Assembly: GCA_021791195.1 (NCBI GenBank)
Contig: JAJYXB010000001.1
Span: 1-46,551, forward strand
Direction: 5' to 3'
DNA from: Actinomycetes bacterium
GTDB lineage: Bacteria; Actinomycetota; Thermoleophilia; BMS3ABIN01
DNA length: 46,551 nt
Shown here: piece by piece, positions 18,003 through 25,331 of the stretch
How the letters are laid out: every line of letters starts with the position of its first letter
How positions within the stretch are numbered: position 1 is the first letter of the stretch
Program-made: the position numbers and the translations under genes
Notes under the pieces: generated by a model
Seen by the model: the letters and a program-made list of their open reading frames with translations, nothing else
Database searches by the model: none
Told to the model about the DNA's origin: nothing

Positions 18003-18872
18003 TCATCTTGCCCGCCGGCCGAGTTTCTCCAGCAGGGTCGTCAGCAGCAGTTTCGCCTTGGCGCCGTAGTTGCCGGTCAGGTAGCGGTTGCTAATATGCT
18101 GTCTCATGATAAAGAGCCGACCGAAGCCGTCCTCGCGGTAGAAGTCGTCTTCGTCGGGGGTGACCGCCGGCCAGCGCGACCGGTAGAGGCCGAGATTGCG
18201 GAAGACGCCTCCCAGCCGGTTCTTGCTGGCGCATTCCAGATGGTAAACGACGCTCTCGGGGCGGTAGACGACCTTCAGGCCGAGCCGGCGCACGCGGAAG
18301 CAGAGGTCGATGTCCTCGATGCCGTTCTCGTAGCTTTCGTCGAAGCCGCCGGCGCTGTCGAACAGTTCCTTCCTGATGGCGAGACAGGCGCCGGTGACCG
18401 CCTGGAACTCGCGCGGCTTGTTGGCCGCGGGCCAGCCGGCGGGGAAGCCGCGGTAGATGTGGCGCGGGATGCCATCGCGGGAGACCGCCAGGCCGGCGTG
18501 CTGGATGGTGCCGTCGGCGAACAGCAGCCGGGAGCCGGCGATGCCGGTGCCCGGCTCGGCCAGCGCTTCCAGCAGCGGCTCCAGCCAGCCGGGCGTGACC
18601 TCGGTGTCATTGTTGAGAAAGACCAGCATGCCGCCGGTGGCGGCGCGGGCGCCCTGGTTGCAGCCGGCGGCAAAGCCGGCGTTGCGGTCGTTGAAGATGA
18701 TGTGCAGGCGCGGATCGGTCTGCGCTTCGAGATACTCGACTGTGCCGTCGGTGGAAGCATTGTCGACGATGACCAACTCGAAATCGCCACGGGTATTTGC
18801 CAGGAGCGCGGCAACGCACTTCCGGTTGAGTTCAAGCCCGTTGAATGTCAGGATGATAATACTGGTCTTCAT
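18003..18872 (-). CDS. Glycosyltransferase family 2
   Basis: 289 residues, a compact GT2. Motifs are S-I-I-I-L-T-F-N-G, V-I-V-D-N-A-S-T-D-G-T, R-N-A-G-F-A-A-G-C-N-Q-G, F-L-N-N-D-T-E-V (DxD-like) and E-N-G-I-E-D-I-D-L-C-F-R. The closest type is the WcaA/rhamnosyltransferase-like GT2 group. It converges on the flippase (94-bp gap without a clear terminator) and diverges from the decarboxylase gene at 18977. The ATG start is immediately before the core motif. Donor and acceptor are unknown. Confidence 0.92.
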   Translation of the reverse strand: MKTSIIILTFNGLELNRKCVAALLANTRGDFELVIVDNASTDGTVEYLEAQTDPRLHIIFNDRNAGFAAGCNQGARAATGGMLVFLNNDTEVTPGWLEPLLEALAEPGTGIAGSRLLFADGTIQHAGLAVSRDGIPRHIYRGFPAGWPAANKPREFQAVTGACLAIRKELFDSAGGFDESYENGIEDIDLCFRVRRLGLKVVYRPESVVYHLECASKNRLGGVFRNLGLYRSRWPAVTPDEDDFYREDGFGRLFIMRQHISNRYLTGNYGAKAKLLLTTLLEKLGRRAR

Positions 18873-18976
18873 GCCGGTGCCGGTCGGTCATGCTGCTTTG
18901 CACGATCTGAATACTCTCGTAACATGCGCGCAAATATGAGATTATTCTATAAGTCGGCTAACAGGAGGACAAAGAA

Positions 18977-19927
18977 TTGGCTCAGCAGAAGGTCTCAGTC
19001 GTAACCGGCGCCGCCGGTTTCATCGCTTCCCATCTGTGCGATTACCTGCTTGCCAAGGGCAACCGCGTGATCGGCCTGGATAATCTGAACACAGGCACGC
19101 TGCGCAATCTGGAGCATATCAATTCCGACGATTTTGTCTTCATCAACATGGACATCACCGGCTTCATCGAAGTCCCCGGGCCGGTCGATTTCGTCTATCA
19201 CATGGCTTGCCCCGCCAGTCCGATCGACTATCTGCAGATGCCGCTGCATACGCTGAAGGTGGGCGCCGTGGGAACGCGCAACGCCATCGGGCTCTCGAAG
19301 TGGAAGCGGGCCCGCTTCCTGCTGGCTTCGACCTCCGAAGTCTACGGGGACCCCGAGGTCCATCCGCAGAAGGAGGATTACTGGGGCAACGTCAATCCGA
19401 TCGGGCCGCGCAGCGTCTATGACGAGGCCAAGCGGTACGCCGAGACGACGACGATGGCCTACCACCGGCAGCAGGGACTTGACACCAGGATAATCCGTAT
19501 CTTCAACACTTACGGGCCGCGAATGCGGCCGTTCGACGGCCGCGCCGTGCCGACCTTTATCCGTCAGGCCCTGGAAGACAAGCATCTGACCGTCTTCGGC
19601 GACGGCAGCCAGACACGCAGCTTCTGCTTCGTCTCCGACCTGGTGGAGGGCATCTACCGGGTGATGATGAGCGATCATCACATGCCCATCAACCTGGGCA
19701 ACCCGTCCGAATGCACCATCAGGGATCTGGCGGAGCTGATCATCAGGCTGACCGGCAGCAAGAGCGACGTCATCTACCAGATCCTGCCCACCGACGATCC
19801 CCGCCGCCGCCGGCCCGACATCTCGCTGGCCAAGAAGCTGCTGGACTGGGAGCCGACGGTGCCGGTCGAGGACGGCCTGAACAAGACCATCGACTGGTTC
19901 AAGGAATATCTGCGCGAGGTTGTGTAA
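18977..19927 (+). CDS. UDP-glucuronate decarboxylase (UDP-xylose synthase), extended SDR
   Basis: 316 residues. NAD-binding GAAGFIA is at 11-17. The UXS-specific H-M-A-C-P-A-S-P block is at 75-82, followed by [13 protein letters not shown] (118-130) and the catalytic Y-D-E-A-K at 148-152. The N-P-I-G-P-R-S and [10 protein letters not shown] segments also match UDP-glucuronate decarboxylases. It converts UDP-glucuronate to UDP-xylose and would supply pentose to the neighbouring transferases. The start is TTG, with AGGAGG eight bases upstream (18963-18968). The dinucleotide motif ends in Ala instead of the common Gly. Confidence 0.92.
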   Translation: MAQQKVSVVTGAAGFIASHLCDYLLAKGNRVIGLDNLNTGTLRNLEHINSDDFVFINMDITGFIEVPGPVDFVYHMACPASPIDYLQMPLHTLKVGAVGTRNAIGLSKWKRARFLLASTSEVYGDPEVHPQKEDYWGNVNPIGPRSVYDEAKRYAETTTMAYHRQQGLDTRIIRIFNTYGPRMRPFDGRAVPTFIRQALEDKHLTVFGDGSQTRSFCFVSDLVEGIYRVMMSDHHMPINLGNPSECTIRDLAELIIRLTGSKSDVIYQILPTDDPRRRRPDISLAKKLLDWEPTVPVEDGLNKTIDWFKEYLREVV

Positions 19928-19974
19928 AGTAAAATCAGGAAACAGCATCGCCCGGCAACGGGCGCACTGTCCCC

Positions 19975-19996
19975 GGCTCCGGCCTTTTCCGGAGCC
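19975..19996 (+). terminator. GC-rich hairpin after the decarboxylase gene
   Basis: Perfect 8-bp stem GGCTCCGG/CCGGAGCC around a CCTTTT loop, 48 bp after the stop codon. It has only a three-T tail, so it may be a weak or factor-assisted terminator. Confidence 0.45.
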
Positions 19997-20007
19997 GCAT
20001 TTCCCGG

Positions 20008-20029
20008 GCGGATGTGGCGCAGCTGGCAA
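20008..20029 (+). pseudogene. 5' fragment of a tRNA-Gly gene
   Basis: Bases 20008-20029 match positions 1-22 of the intact tRNA-Gly at 24819 with two C/T differences, and six bases of upstream flank (CCCGGG context) also match. The sequence after GGCAA is unrelated, so only the acceptor 5' strand and D-arm remain. Confidence 0.75.
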
Positions 20030-20036
20030 TCCTTAG

Positions 20037-20228
20037 ATGGAAGCAGGTTTTACCAAAGAGCTGCGATTGCCGCTTGACGCTCAGAATTTAAGAGAGTATC
20101 TGAAAAACACCCCGCGCGTGCACGAAAGTGCTCTTGCCAAGCAATCCAGAACAGACAGACCAGATCAAAGACCACCGATTGGGACTTGCGGCTGCGGCCG
20201 GCATGGTCGGGAGAAGGAGGCTGGATGA
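20037..20228 (+). CDS. Possible small protein upstream of the J-domain gene
   Basis: A 63-residue open frame, rich in Arg, Lys and Pro, with no recognisable domain. In its favour, its TGA overlaps the next ATG as ATGA, as in coupled genes. Against it, there is no ribosome site before the ATG at 20037, which lies just after the tRNA fragment. It could be a chance frame over a regulatory region. Confidence 0.3.
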   Translation: MEAGFTKELRLPLDAQNLREYLKNTPRVHESALAKQSRTDRPDQRPPIGTCGCGRHGREKEAG

Positions 20229-20530
20229 CCAGTTATGAGGAAATAAACCAAGCAAGGCTATTGCTCGGGCTACCCGAGAGAGCGACCATGAATGAAATCA
20301 AGGCAAATTACAGGAAACTCATGGGAAGGTGGCATCCCGACAAATGCAGTGAAGGCAACAAAAAATGCGAAGAAATGTGCAGGAAGATCATATCAGCCTA
20401 CAAGCTCGTTATTGCCTATTGTGAGACTTATCGGTTCTCTTTTTCCGAGGAAGAAATTATGGAGCATGCTGCAGAGGAGGATATCTGGCTGGAGCGCTTT
20501 GGCAAGGATTCCTCGTGGGGCATCCCTTGA
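20225..20530 (+). CDS. Short J-domain (DnaJ-like) protein
   Basis: 101 residues. The N-terminus has Y-E-E-I-N-Q-A-R-L-L-L-G-L, then the helix II basic patch, the invariant H-P-D tripeptide in R-W-H-P-D-K-C, and a helix III with three cysteines nearby. No zinc-finger or C-terminal DnaJ domains follow, so it is a minimal co-chaperone that would stimulate an Hsp70. The ATG at 20225 has AAGGAGG six bases upstream, which decides the start over the longer frame from 20186. It is the first well supported gene of the lower-GC island. Confidence 0.8.
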   Translation: MTSYEEINQARLLLGLPERATMNEIKANYRKLMGRWHPDKCSEGNKKCEEMCRKIISAYKLVIAYCETYRFSFSEEEIMEHAAEEDIWLERFGKDSSWGIP

Positions 20531-20537
20531 TTCTTCC

Positions 20538-20565
20538 TTGGTCGATCTTGCTTTTTGTTTATAAA
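20538..20565 (+). promoter_or_regulatory. Promoter of the first ArsR gene
   Basis: TTGGTC (20538-20543), 16-bp spacer, TATAAA (20560-20565). The AT-rich segment between this and the ATG at 20587 could hold an autoregulatory ArsR operator. Confidence 0.5.
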
Positions 20566-20586
20566 TCTCTATATACTTAAACTCTA

Positions 20587-20919
20587 ATGAATGAGGACAA
20601 TGTAATACTAAAGATGCACGCAGAAGTGTGCAAGTCGTTTGCTCATCCCACCCGCCTGGCGATCCTCAACGCGCTTCATGATAAGGAAATGACGGTTACC
20701 GACATGACCCATTCGCTGGGCGTTGCCAAGGGCAACCTTGCGCAACATCTGGCAATCCTCAAACAGCGCCAAATAGTGGCCACCAGACGTGAAGGAATCA
20801 ATGTCTATTACCACGTTACAGACCCCAAGATCATCCAGGCATGTGAACTTATGCGAAGCGTTCTACTGGGCCAACTCAAGGAAACCGAAAAGCTCTCTCG
20901 CAAGTTCGCCGCTGGCTAG
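20587..20919 (+). CDS. ArsR-family transcriptional regulator
   Basis: 110 residues, full length for the family. The winged helix-turn-helix runs from K-S-F-A-H-P-T-R-L-A-I-L through N-L-A-Q-H-L-A-I-L-K (recognition helix) to the wing at R-R-E-G-I-N-V-Y-Y. Cys residues occur at about 15 and 84, but the classic C-V-C metal site is absent, so a thiol or sulfide signal is as plausible as metal. It precedes the truncated exporter gene and probably controlled it and itself. Confidence 0.88.
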   Translation: MNEDNVILKMHAEVCKSFAHPTRLAILNALHDKEMTVTDMTHSLGVAKGNLAQHLAILKQRQIVATRREGINVYYHVTDPKIIQACELMRSVLLGQLKETEKLSRKFAAG

Positions 20920-20940
20920 AACAAGCTAATCCTAATTTTT

Positions 20941-20969
20941 TTGACCTAAAGTCTCTAATTTTCGATATA
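20941..20969 (+). promoter_or_regulatory. Promoter upstream of the truncated exporter
   Basis: TTGACC (20941-20946), 17-bp spacer, GATATA (20964-20969). AT-rich flank downstream could be an ArsR target. Confidence 0.5.
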
Positions 20970-21028
20970 TACATTTATATTAACAACTAGACAGTCGCAA
21001 TCTGATGAAGTCGGTCGAGGAGAAGCAG

Positions 21029-21304
21029 ATGAAGTTTAGCCCCGTTGAGTTTTCGGTGAGACGACCTGTCCTGGTAATCATTTTCGTATTGTTGGTAACA
21101 GCCGCTTTTGCCACCCAGCTCCCCAGGATCAAAACTGATACTGATCCCAACAATATGCTTCCGGAAAATTCAGATGTGAGATTGAGCAACCGCGCGGTGG
21201 AACAAACTTTCGGTCTTCACAAGGACATGATCGCGGTCGCCATCGTTAATGGCGCAAGCGTGTTTAATCCCGCTACAGTTTCTAGATTCAGGACCTCTCG
21301 TTAA
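21029..21304 (+). pseudogene. Truncated RND/MMPL-type exporter (N-terminal fragment)
   Basis: About 91 residues from ATG 21029, with GAGGAG upstream. It shows the start of an RND-superfamily exporter: a short tail, R-R-P-V-L-V-I-I-F-V-L-L-V-T-A-A-F-A as the first transmembrane helix, then I-K-T-D-T-D-P-N-N-M-L-P and F-G-L-H-K-D-M-I-A-V. Full-length relatives have roughly 700-900 residues. The frame stops with TAA 34 bp before the next ArsR gene, so most of the gene has been deleted. It is probably a remnant of an exporter regulated by the upstream ArsR. Confidence 0.75.
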
Positions 21305-21337
21305 TTTACTCTTATATTAATTTTGACTCATTAATCC

Positions 21338-21682
21338 ATGAAATCGATCTCGACCAAAATCGACCAAAATAGAATCGAGCTTTTGAAGGTGATAGGGCAC
21401 CCTGTGCGAATCGAGATTCTTGAAAGGCTGGAAGGAGAGCCCAGATACGTTAACGACCTGAGCGCACTACTCGATGTCAGTCAGGCCAATATGTCCCAAC
21501 ATCTTGGTTTATTGAGGCGAGTTGGCTTGGTGAACTGTTCCATGGAAGGACAGCATCGATGCTACTTTCTGGTGGATCCGATGGTGCCGGACCTGTTAAA
21601 AGTCATCCGCAAGCAGTATAAGAATAAGCTTGCAGCACCCGGGACTGGTCTTGATACCAGAAAAAAACTTAATAGCAAGTGA
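21338..21682 (+). CDS. ArsR-family transcriptional regulator
   Basis: 114 residues. The helix-turn-helix core is visible as V-I-G-H-P-V-R-I-E-I-L, V-S-Q-A-N-M-S-Q-H-L-G-L-L and a wing ending R-C-Y-F-L-V. One Cys precedes the wing and one lies within it, with no C-V-C metal motif. It is only about 36% identical by eye to the regulator at 20587, so it is not a fresh duplicate. It lies 19 bp upstream of the DsrE-like gene and probably controls it. Confidence 0.87.
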   Translation: MKSISTKIDQNRIELLKVIGHPVRIEILERLEGEPRYVNDLSALLDVSQANMSQHLGLLRRVGLVNCSMEGQHRCYFLVDPMVPDLLKVIRKQYKNKLAAPGTGLDTRKKLNSK

Positions 21683-21701
21683 AATCTATCAGGAGGCACA
21701 A

Positions 21702-22133
21702 ATGAACGAAGAGAAAAAACCACGCAAGGTTGTATCAATCATGTGTTTTCATGATGAGATGTGCCAGGTGTTTAATGCTCTAATGACTGCGCAGAGCCTG
21801 CTGAGGTCCGGTTCGAAGGTGACTATCTTCTTCGGGTCCCGGGGCATTAATGCCGTCCACAAGGACAAGATCGACAAGTTGGTGTGTTTGCCAGATCAAC
21901 CGCAGGAAGTCCAGGATGCCGTCACAAAGAAGATGGAGGAAATGGACTTGCCCGAGATCAGCCTCCTGATGGAGACTCTTTACTATGAAGGCGCCACACT
22001 GCTTGCGTGCCCGCTTAACCTTGATGTGTTCGGCATGAGCAGGAACGACCTGGTGCTTGGAGTGACCGTAGCCGACCCGGCCACCTATTACAAAGAGGTG
22101 ATGATGGCTGCGGAAATGAATCTGGCATTCTAG
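21702..22133 (+). CDS. DsrE/DsrF-like sulfur-transfer family protein
   Basis: 143 residues from an ATG with AGGAGG six bases upstream. The order of a hydrophobic first strand with Cys (V-S-I-M-C-F-H-D-E-M-C), a helix, V-T-I-F-F-G-S-R-G-I, and a second Cys-containing strand (L-L-A-C-P-L-N-L-D-V-F-G) is typical of the DsrE/peroxiredoxin-like family. Such proteins carry or relay sulfane sulfur. The longer frame from 21630 overlaps the ArsR gene and is rejected. Its place next to the ArsR, rhodanese and SQR-like genes supports a role in sulfide or persulfide handling. Confidence 0.8.
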   Translation: MNEEKKPRKVVSIMCFHDEMCQVFNALMTAQSLLRSGSKVTIFFGSRGINAVHKDKIDKLVCLPDQPQEVQDAVTKKMEEMDLPEISLLMETLYYEGATLLACPLNLDVFGMSRNDLVLGVTVADPATYYKEVMMAAEMNLAF

Positions 22134-22201
22134 AAGCTCAGCTCTCAATCGCTTTCGGCGATGATTTCATAACGATTGTTCGTCTCATGGGGCAGGGGCC
22201 C

Positions 22202-22229
22202 TTGACAATGCTCAGCGTGCCTTTATAAT
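22202..22229 (+). promoter_or_regulatory. Consensus promoter of the ArsR-rhodanese / Trx-SQR operon
   Basis: Perfect TTGACA (22202-22207), 16-bp spacer, perfect TATAAT (22224-22229). Downstream, ATTTGATT and ATTTGAATT form a direct repeat before the ATG, a candidate ArsR operator. Confidence 0.75.
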
Positions 22230-22262
22230 AATAAAACGTCCATTTGATTATTTGAATTAATT

Positions 22263-22958
22263 ATGCAAACCTCTTCCCGAAAATTTAAAAACTCACTTTA
22301 CGAACAACTGGCTCAAGTGGGGAAATCGCTGTCTGCCGGGCCGAGGCTGGAGATACTCGACCTGCTATGCCAGGGCCCGCGGACGGTTGAAGCCCTCGCC
22401 AGGCAGGCAGGTCAGTCCGTAGCCAACACTTCGCATCACCTCCAGGTTCTCAGAAGGGCCCGGCTTGTGGAGGCCCAAAAGGATGGTGTCCACGTCACCT
22501 ACAGCCTGGCGGGGGAGGAAGTGTGCTCTTTCTTCGTGGCGTTGCGCGCGCTTGCCGAGTCACGTCTCCTGGAGATTGAGCAAGTTACTCAGCAGTATTT
22601 AAAAGAGCGCGGCGTCATGGAGGCGGTGGACCGGGAGGCTCTCGTGGACCGGGTCAGGAATGGCGAAGTGACCGTCCTCGATGTTCGCCCGGTCGAGGAG
22701 TACCAGGCCGGCCACATCCCAGGTGCAATATCCCTGCCCTTGGGCGAGTTGAAGCGAAAGCTGACCGAACTGCCCCGTGAACGCGAGATAGTGGCTTATT
22801 GCCGCGGGCCTTATTGTGTGCTGGCCATCGAAGCAGTCGAAATGTTGCGCGAGAACGGATTCACGGCAACCAGATTATCGGAAGGGGTGCCGGATTGGCT
22901 CGCCAGGGGGCTGCCGGTATCGCATGACTACACCAAAGAAAGGAGACATCACAAATGA
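22263..22958 (+). CDS. ArsR regulator fused to a rhodanese domain
   Basis: 231 residues. Residues 1-110 are an ArsR winged helix (S-A-G-P-R-L-E-I-L-D-L-L-C, then N-T-S-H-H-L-Q-V-L-R). Residues about 122-220 are a rhodanese domain with D-V-R-P-V-E-E-Y, G-H-I-P-G-A and active-site C180 in the loop CRGPYC (180-185). Such fusions can sense or transfer sulfane sulfur while regulating transcription. Cys36 and Cys88 of the DNA-binding part could form the switch pair. It has a consensus promoter but no clear Shine-Dalgarno sequence. Its stop overlaps the next start as ATGA, so the flavoprotein gene is coupled to it. Confidence 0.9.
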   Translation: MQTSSRKFKNSLYEQLAQVGKSLSAGPRLEILDLLCQGPRTVEALARQAGQSVANTSHHLQVLRRARLVEAQKDGVHVTYSLAGEEVCSFFVALRALAESRLLEIEQVTQQYLKERGVMEAVDREALVDRVRNGEVTVLDVRPVEEYQAGHIPGAISLPLGELKRKLTELPREREIVAYCRGPYCVLAIEAVEMLRENGFTATRLSEGVPDWLARGLPVSHDYTKERRHHK

Positions 22959-24589
22959 GGGTCATTGATGAAAGCCAAAAAGGCGTAACTGAGGGGCAAA
23001 TCATCCCTTTACAGGAACTGGGCCTGCCCGCCCCTGACAAGGGACTCCTGATCGTATTTTGGAAAGGCCAGTGACAGGGTTGCCGGCGGGAGGCTCCCGC
23101 CATAAAGCGCCTGTATGAGCGCTTCTCCTCCAAAGGATTTTCGGCAGTCTATGTGGGCCCTTTTGAAACAAAAGAGGCCTGCGAACAGTGGAAGGAAGAG
23201 TACAATCTGCCTTTTGACGTGATTCCCGATGAAGAGGGGACACTTTTTAAAGAGCTTAGCAACGGCTGGGTGCCTTACTCCATTCTCGTTGGCCCGGACA
23301 GCAAGGTGATCTTGTGGGAGAGTGAGTTTAACGAGGCTGGCTTCTCGGCTGCCATTGAGAAACTCTACGAGGAGCCGGAAGCGCCGGGCGAAGTGGCGCC
23401 GGCGGTTAAGGCTGCCCCCCGGCCTGGAGGCCGGCCATGGGGTGCAAACATCGTGATCCTCGGCGGCGGGGCCGGCGGCCTGGTGGCTGCCTATCACCTG
23501 CGCCAAAAGCTTCCCAAGGGCCATCGCATCACCATCCTCGATCGCCAGCCCAATCACCTTTTCCAGTCATCACTGCTCTGGCGAGCGGTTGGCCTGCGCC
23601 GGGCGGACCAGATTCAGCGGCCGCTTTCAGACCTGGTTCGAAAAGGGGTCGAATTTATCAACGAACCGGCGGTGCAGATAGATACAGCCCGCAAGCAGGT
23701 CAGAACCCCATCGCAGGAAATCGATTACGATTTCCTGATAATAGCGCTGGGGGCGGAGCTGGCTCCGCAAGAGGTGCTCGGGTTCGACGAGATGGCTCTT
23801 AACCTCTATGACCTGGAAGGCGCGGCAAGGATCCACGCCGCCCTTAACGATTTTTCCGGGGGCAAAGTGGGGGTTCTGGTTACAGATATGCCCTTCAAGT
23901 GTCCAGCGGCACCATACGAAGCAGCGCTACTGGTTGATTCTTTCCTGCGCAAAAAGGGCGTGCGGGAAAGATCGGAGGTTCACATCTATTCCCCCGAGCA
24001 TCAGCCCATGCCCATCGCGGGGCCGGTCATGGGAGAAGCGATAACAAAAGTCCTCAGCAAACGGGGAATTCAGTATCATCCGCTGTTTACCTTTGAGTGG
24101 ATAAGCCCCGGTGATCAGATGATCACGCCATCCAGCGGCGAGCCCCAGCACGTCGATCTGCTTCTCGCCGTGCCTCCCCACCGGGCTCCCGAGGTGGTGA
24201 AGTACTCTGGCCTGATTGGATCTTCGGGGTGGATCCACGTCGATCCGCACACCTTGGCAACCGAACACGAAGGCGTATATGCAATTGGCGATGTCAACAA
24301 CATCAGGCTGGCAAACGGCAAGAACCTGCCCATGGCGGGAGTTTTTGCCCACGCTGAAGCCAAAGTTGCGGCCGAGCGCATAGTAACTGAAATCGAAGGC
24401 GGCAAGCCCGAGGCGTCATATAATGGCAAAGGATACTGCTGGCTGGAACTCGGTGGCGGCAAAGCCGGTTTCGCCAGTGGCAACTTCTACGCCGATCCCG
24501 AGCCCGCGGTGCGCATGTATCCGCCAACCCGTCCTGCTCACTGGGGCAAGATAGCCTTTGAGAAGTGGTGGCTAAGGCATTGGTTTTAA
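22955..24589 (+). CDS. Candidate selenoprotein: thioredoxin-like domain (UxxC) fused to an SQR-like flavoprotein
   Basis: 544 residues if TGA at 23072-23074 is read as selenocysteine. ATG 22955 has AGGAG nine bases upstream and an ATGA overlap with the ArsR-rhodanese gene. Codon 40 is TGA in F-W-K-G-Q-U-Q-G-C-R-R-E, aligning exactly with the first Cys of the thioredoxin/TlpA motif F-W-x-x-x-C-x-x-C-R-R-E. Cys43 is present and the frame is open for 505 more codons. The N-terminal ~140 residues are thioredoxin/AhpC-like. From about 165 a pyridine nucleotide-disulfide oxidoreductase begins with FAD motif G-G-G-A-G-G (170-175) and SQR-type F-K-C-P-A-A-P-Y-E (Cys316). It probably oxidises sulfide or a persulfide and passes electrons to a redox partner. 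A nonsense mutation is the alternative, but its position argues for Sec. Confidence 0.82.
23085..23101 (+). promoter_or_regulatory. Candidate bacterial SECIS hairpin
   Basis: Stem GGCGGG (23085-23090) and CCCGCC (23096-23101) around loop AGGCT, starting 10 bases after the in-frame TGA. The loop begins 16 bases after the TGA and contains GG near its 5' side, which fits the usual description of bacterial SECIS elements recognised by SelB. Confidence 0.6.
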
Positions 24590-24703
24590 GACGCGTTCCG
24601 GATTAAGGATTTCATAATCTTCCTGGATGACATTCTGCGAAGAAACGAAATTTATTCTGATACGCATGTATGCTTATTATGTTTTAGAATGAGCGAGGCG
24701 CTC

Positions 24704-24729
24704 GTGCCATGCGGTAGTGCCATGCGGTA
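24704..24729 (+). repeat. 13-bp tandem repeat in the gap before tRNA-Gly
   Basis: GTGCCATGCGGTA occurs twice in tandem (24704-24716, 24717-24729) with a partial third copy. The rest of the 229-bp gap from 24590 shows nothing else. Confidence 0.6.
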
Positions 24730-24818
24730 AATAGTGCGGTAAGTTGGAAATCCTGCTGATTCCAAGCGAAAACAGCACGAAGAAAATTATTTGAATAACA
24801 TGGTTATTAATCTCCCGG

Positions 24819-24894
24819 GCGGATGTGGCGTAGCTGGTAACGCGTCGGCTTCCCAAGCCGAAGATCGCGGGTTCGATCCCCGTCATCCGCTCCA
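24819..24894 (+). tRNA. tRNA-Gly (anticodon CCC), with encoded CCA
   Basis: Folds as a complete cloverleaf. The acceptor is GCGGATG/CATCCGC, the D-stem GCGT/ACGC, the anticodon stem TCGGC/GCCGA with loop TTCCCAA (CCC at 24852-24854), and the T-stem GCGGG/CCCGT with loop TTCGATC. The gene ends in TCCA. Its 3' half is repeated at 31108-31158 and is the integration site of the adjacent element. Confidence 0.95.
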
Positions 24895-24895
24895 A
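24845..24895 (+). repeat. attL core (51-bp direct repeat)
   Basis: Identical to 31108-31158. Similarity continues with one mismatch to 24908. It lies in the 3' part of tRNA-Gly, so integration keeps the tRNA intact. Confidence 0.9.
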
Positions 24896-24964
24896 CTATT
24901 TTTCCTGCAAAACGTAACAAATTCTATCATTCGCTTTTTCGTCAAACACGATAGCCTTTCTCTC

Positions 24965-24985
24965 TTCCCAGCACTATTCCCAGCA
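24965..24985 (+). promoter_or_regulatory. Candidate integrase arm-type sites, left end
   Basis: TTCCCAGCA occurs twice (24965-24973, 24977-24985) with 12-bp spacing, 70 bp inside the left core. The same pair with the same spacing lies at the right end. Confidence 0.65.
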
Positions 24986-25023
24986 TGCCACACGAATTTC
25001 GAGCTGAAAGGAAGGGAATATCC

Positions 25024-25317
25024 ATGTCACAAGACATCCAAAAATTTACGATCCGCCGCGATGGGAAAAAGGACTTATCCTTTCGCGGCCAGCTCATAGC
25101 CGAAGCATCAGACCACGAACATCAGGGACCGCAAAACACAAGATGGTCAGAGATCGACATCTACCGGACAGACTCCGGCGCTTACGTCGTGTCTCAGACG
25201 TTCGTCACCCGCTGGAAGCAAGAATATCCGGCACAAAGGGACTTCAAAGATGTAGCAAATCGGTATAGCATTACAAGTCAGCTTAGGTTTGATAGCCGGC
25301 AGATGTCGTTAATCTAA
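25024..25317 (+). CDS. Small soluble protein of unknown function (EXLDI-like)
   Basis: 97 residues from ATG 25024, preceded by the purine-rich GGAAGGGAA. The sequence contains R-D-G-K-K-D-L-S-F-R-G, then R-W-S-E-I-D-I-Y-R-T and G-A-Y-V-V. This resembles a small actinobacterial family named for an E-x-L-D-I motif, but the match is from memory and unconfirmed. There is no signal peptide or membrane segment. A truncated relative lies just beyond the other att site at 31373-31516. It lies directly inside the left end of the element, a usual place for cargo. Confidence 0.7.
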   Translation: MSQDIQKFTIRRDGKKDLSFRGQLIAEASDHEHQGPQNTRWSEIDIYRTDSGAYVVSQTFVTRWKQEYPAQRDFKDVANRYSITSQLRFDSRQMSLI

Positions 25318-25331
25318 GTTCGGGAGGAATA

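Noticed and set aside
21260-21304. End of the RND fragment as a second selenocysteine site
   Set aside because: The frame ends in TAA, not TGA, and the downstream sequence does not continue the protein.
24677-24895. Leftward frame with M-T-G-I-E-P-A-I-F-G-L
   Set aside because: It is antisense to tRNA-Gly; this peptide is a well-known false prediction over tRNA genes.
24791-25099. Rightward frame containing A-E-D-R-G-F-D-P-R
   Set aside because: Translation of the tRNA itself; no ribosome site and overlaps a better supported gene.
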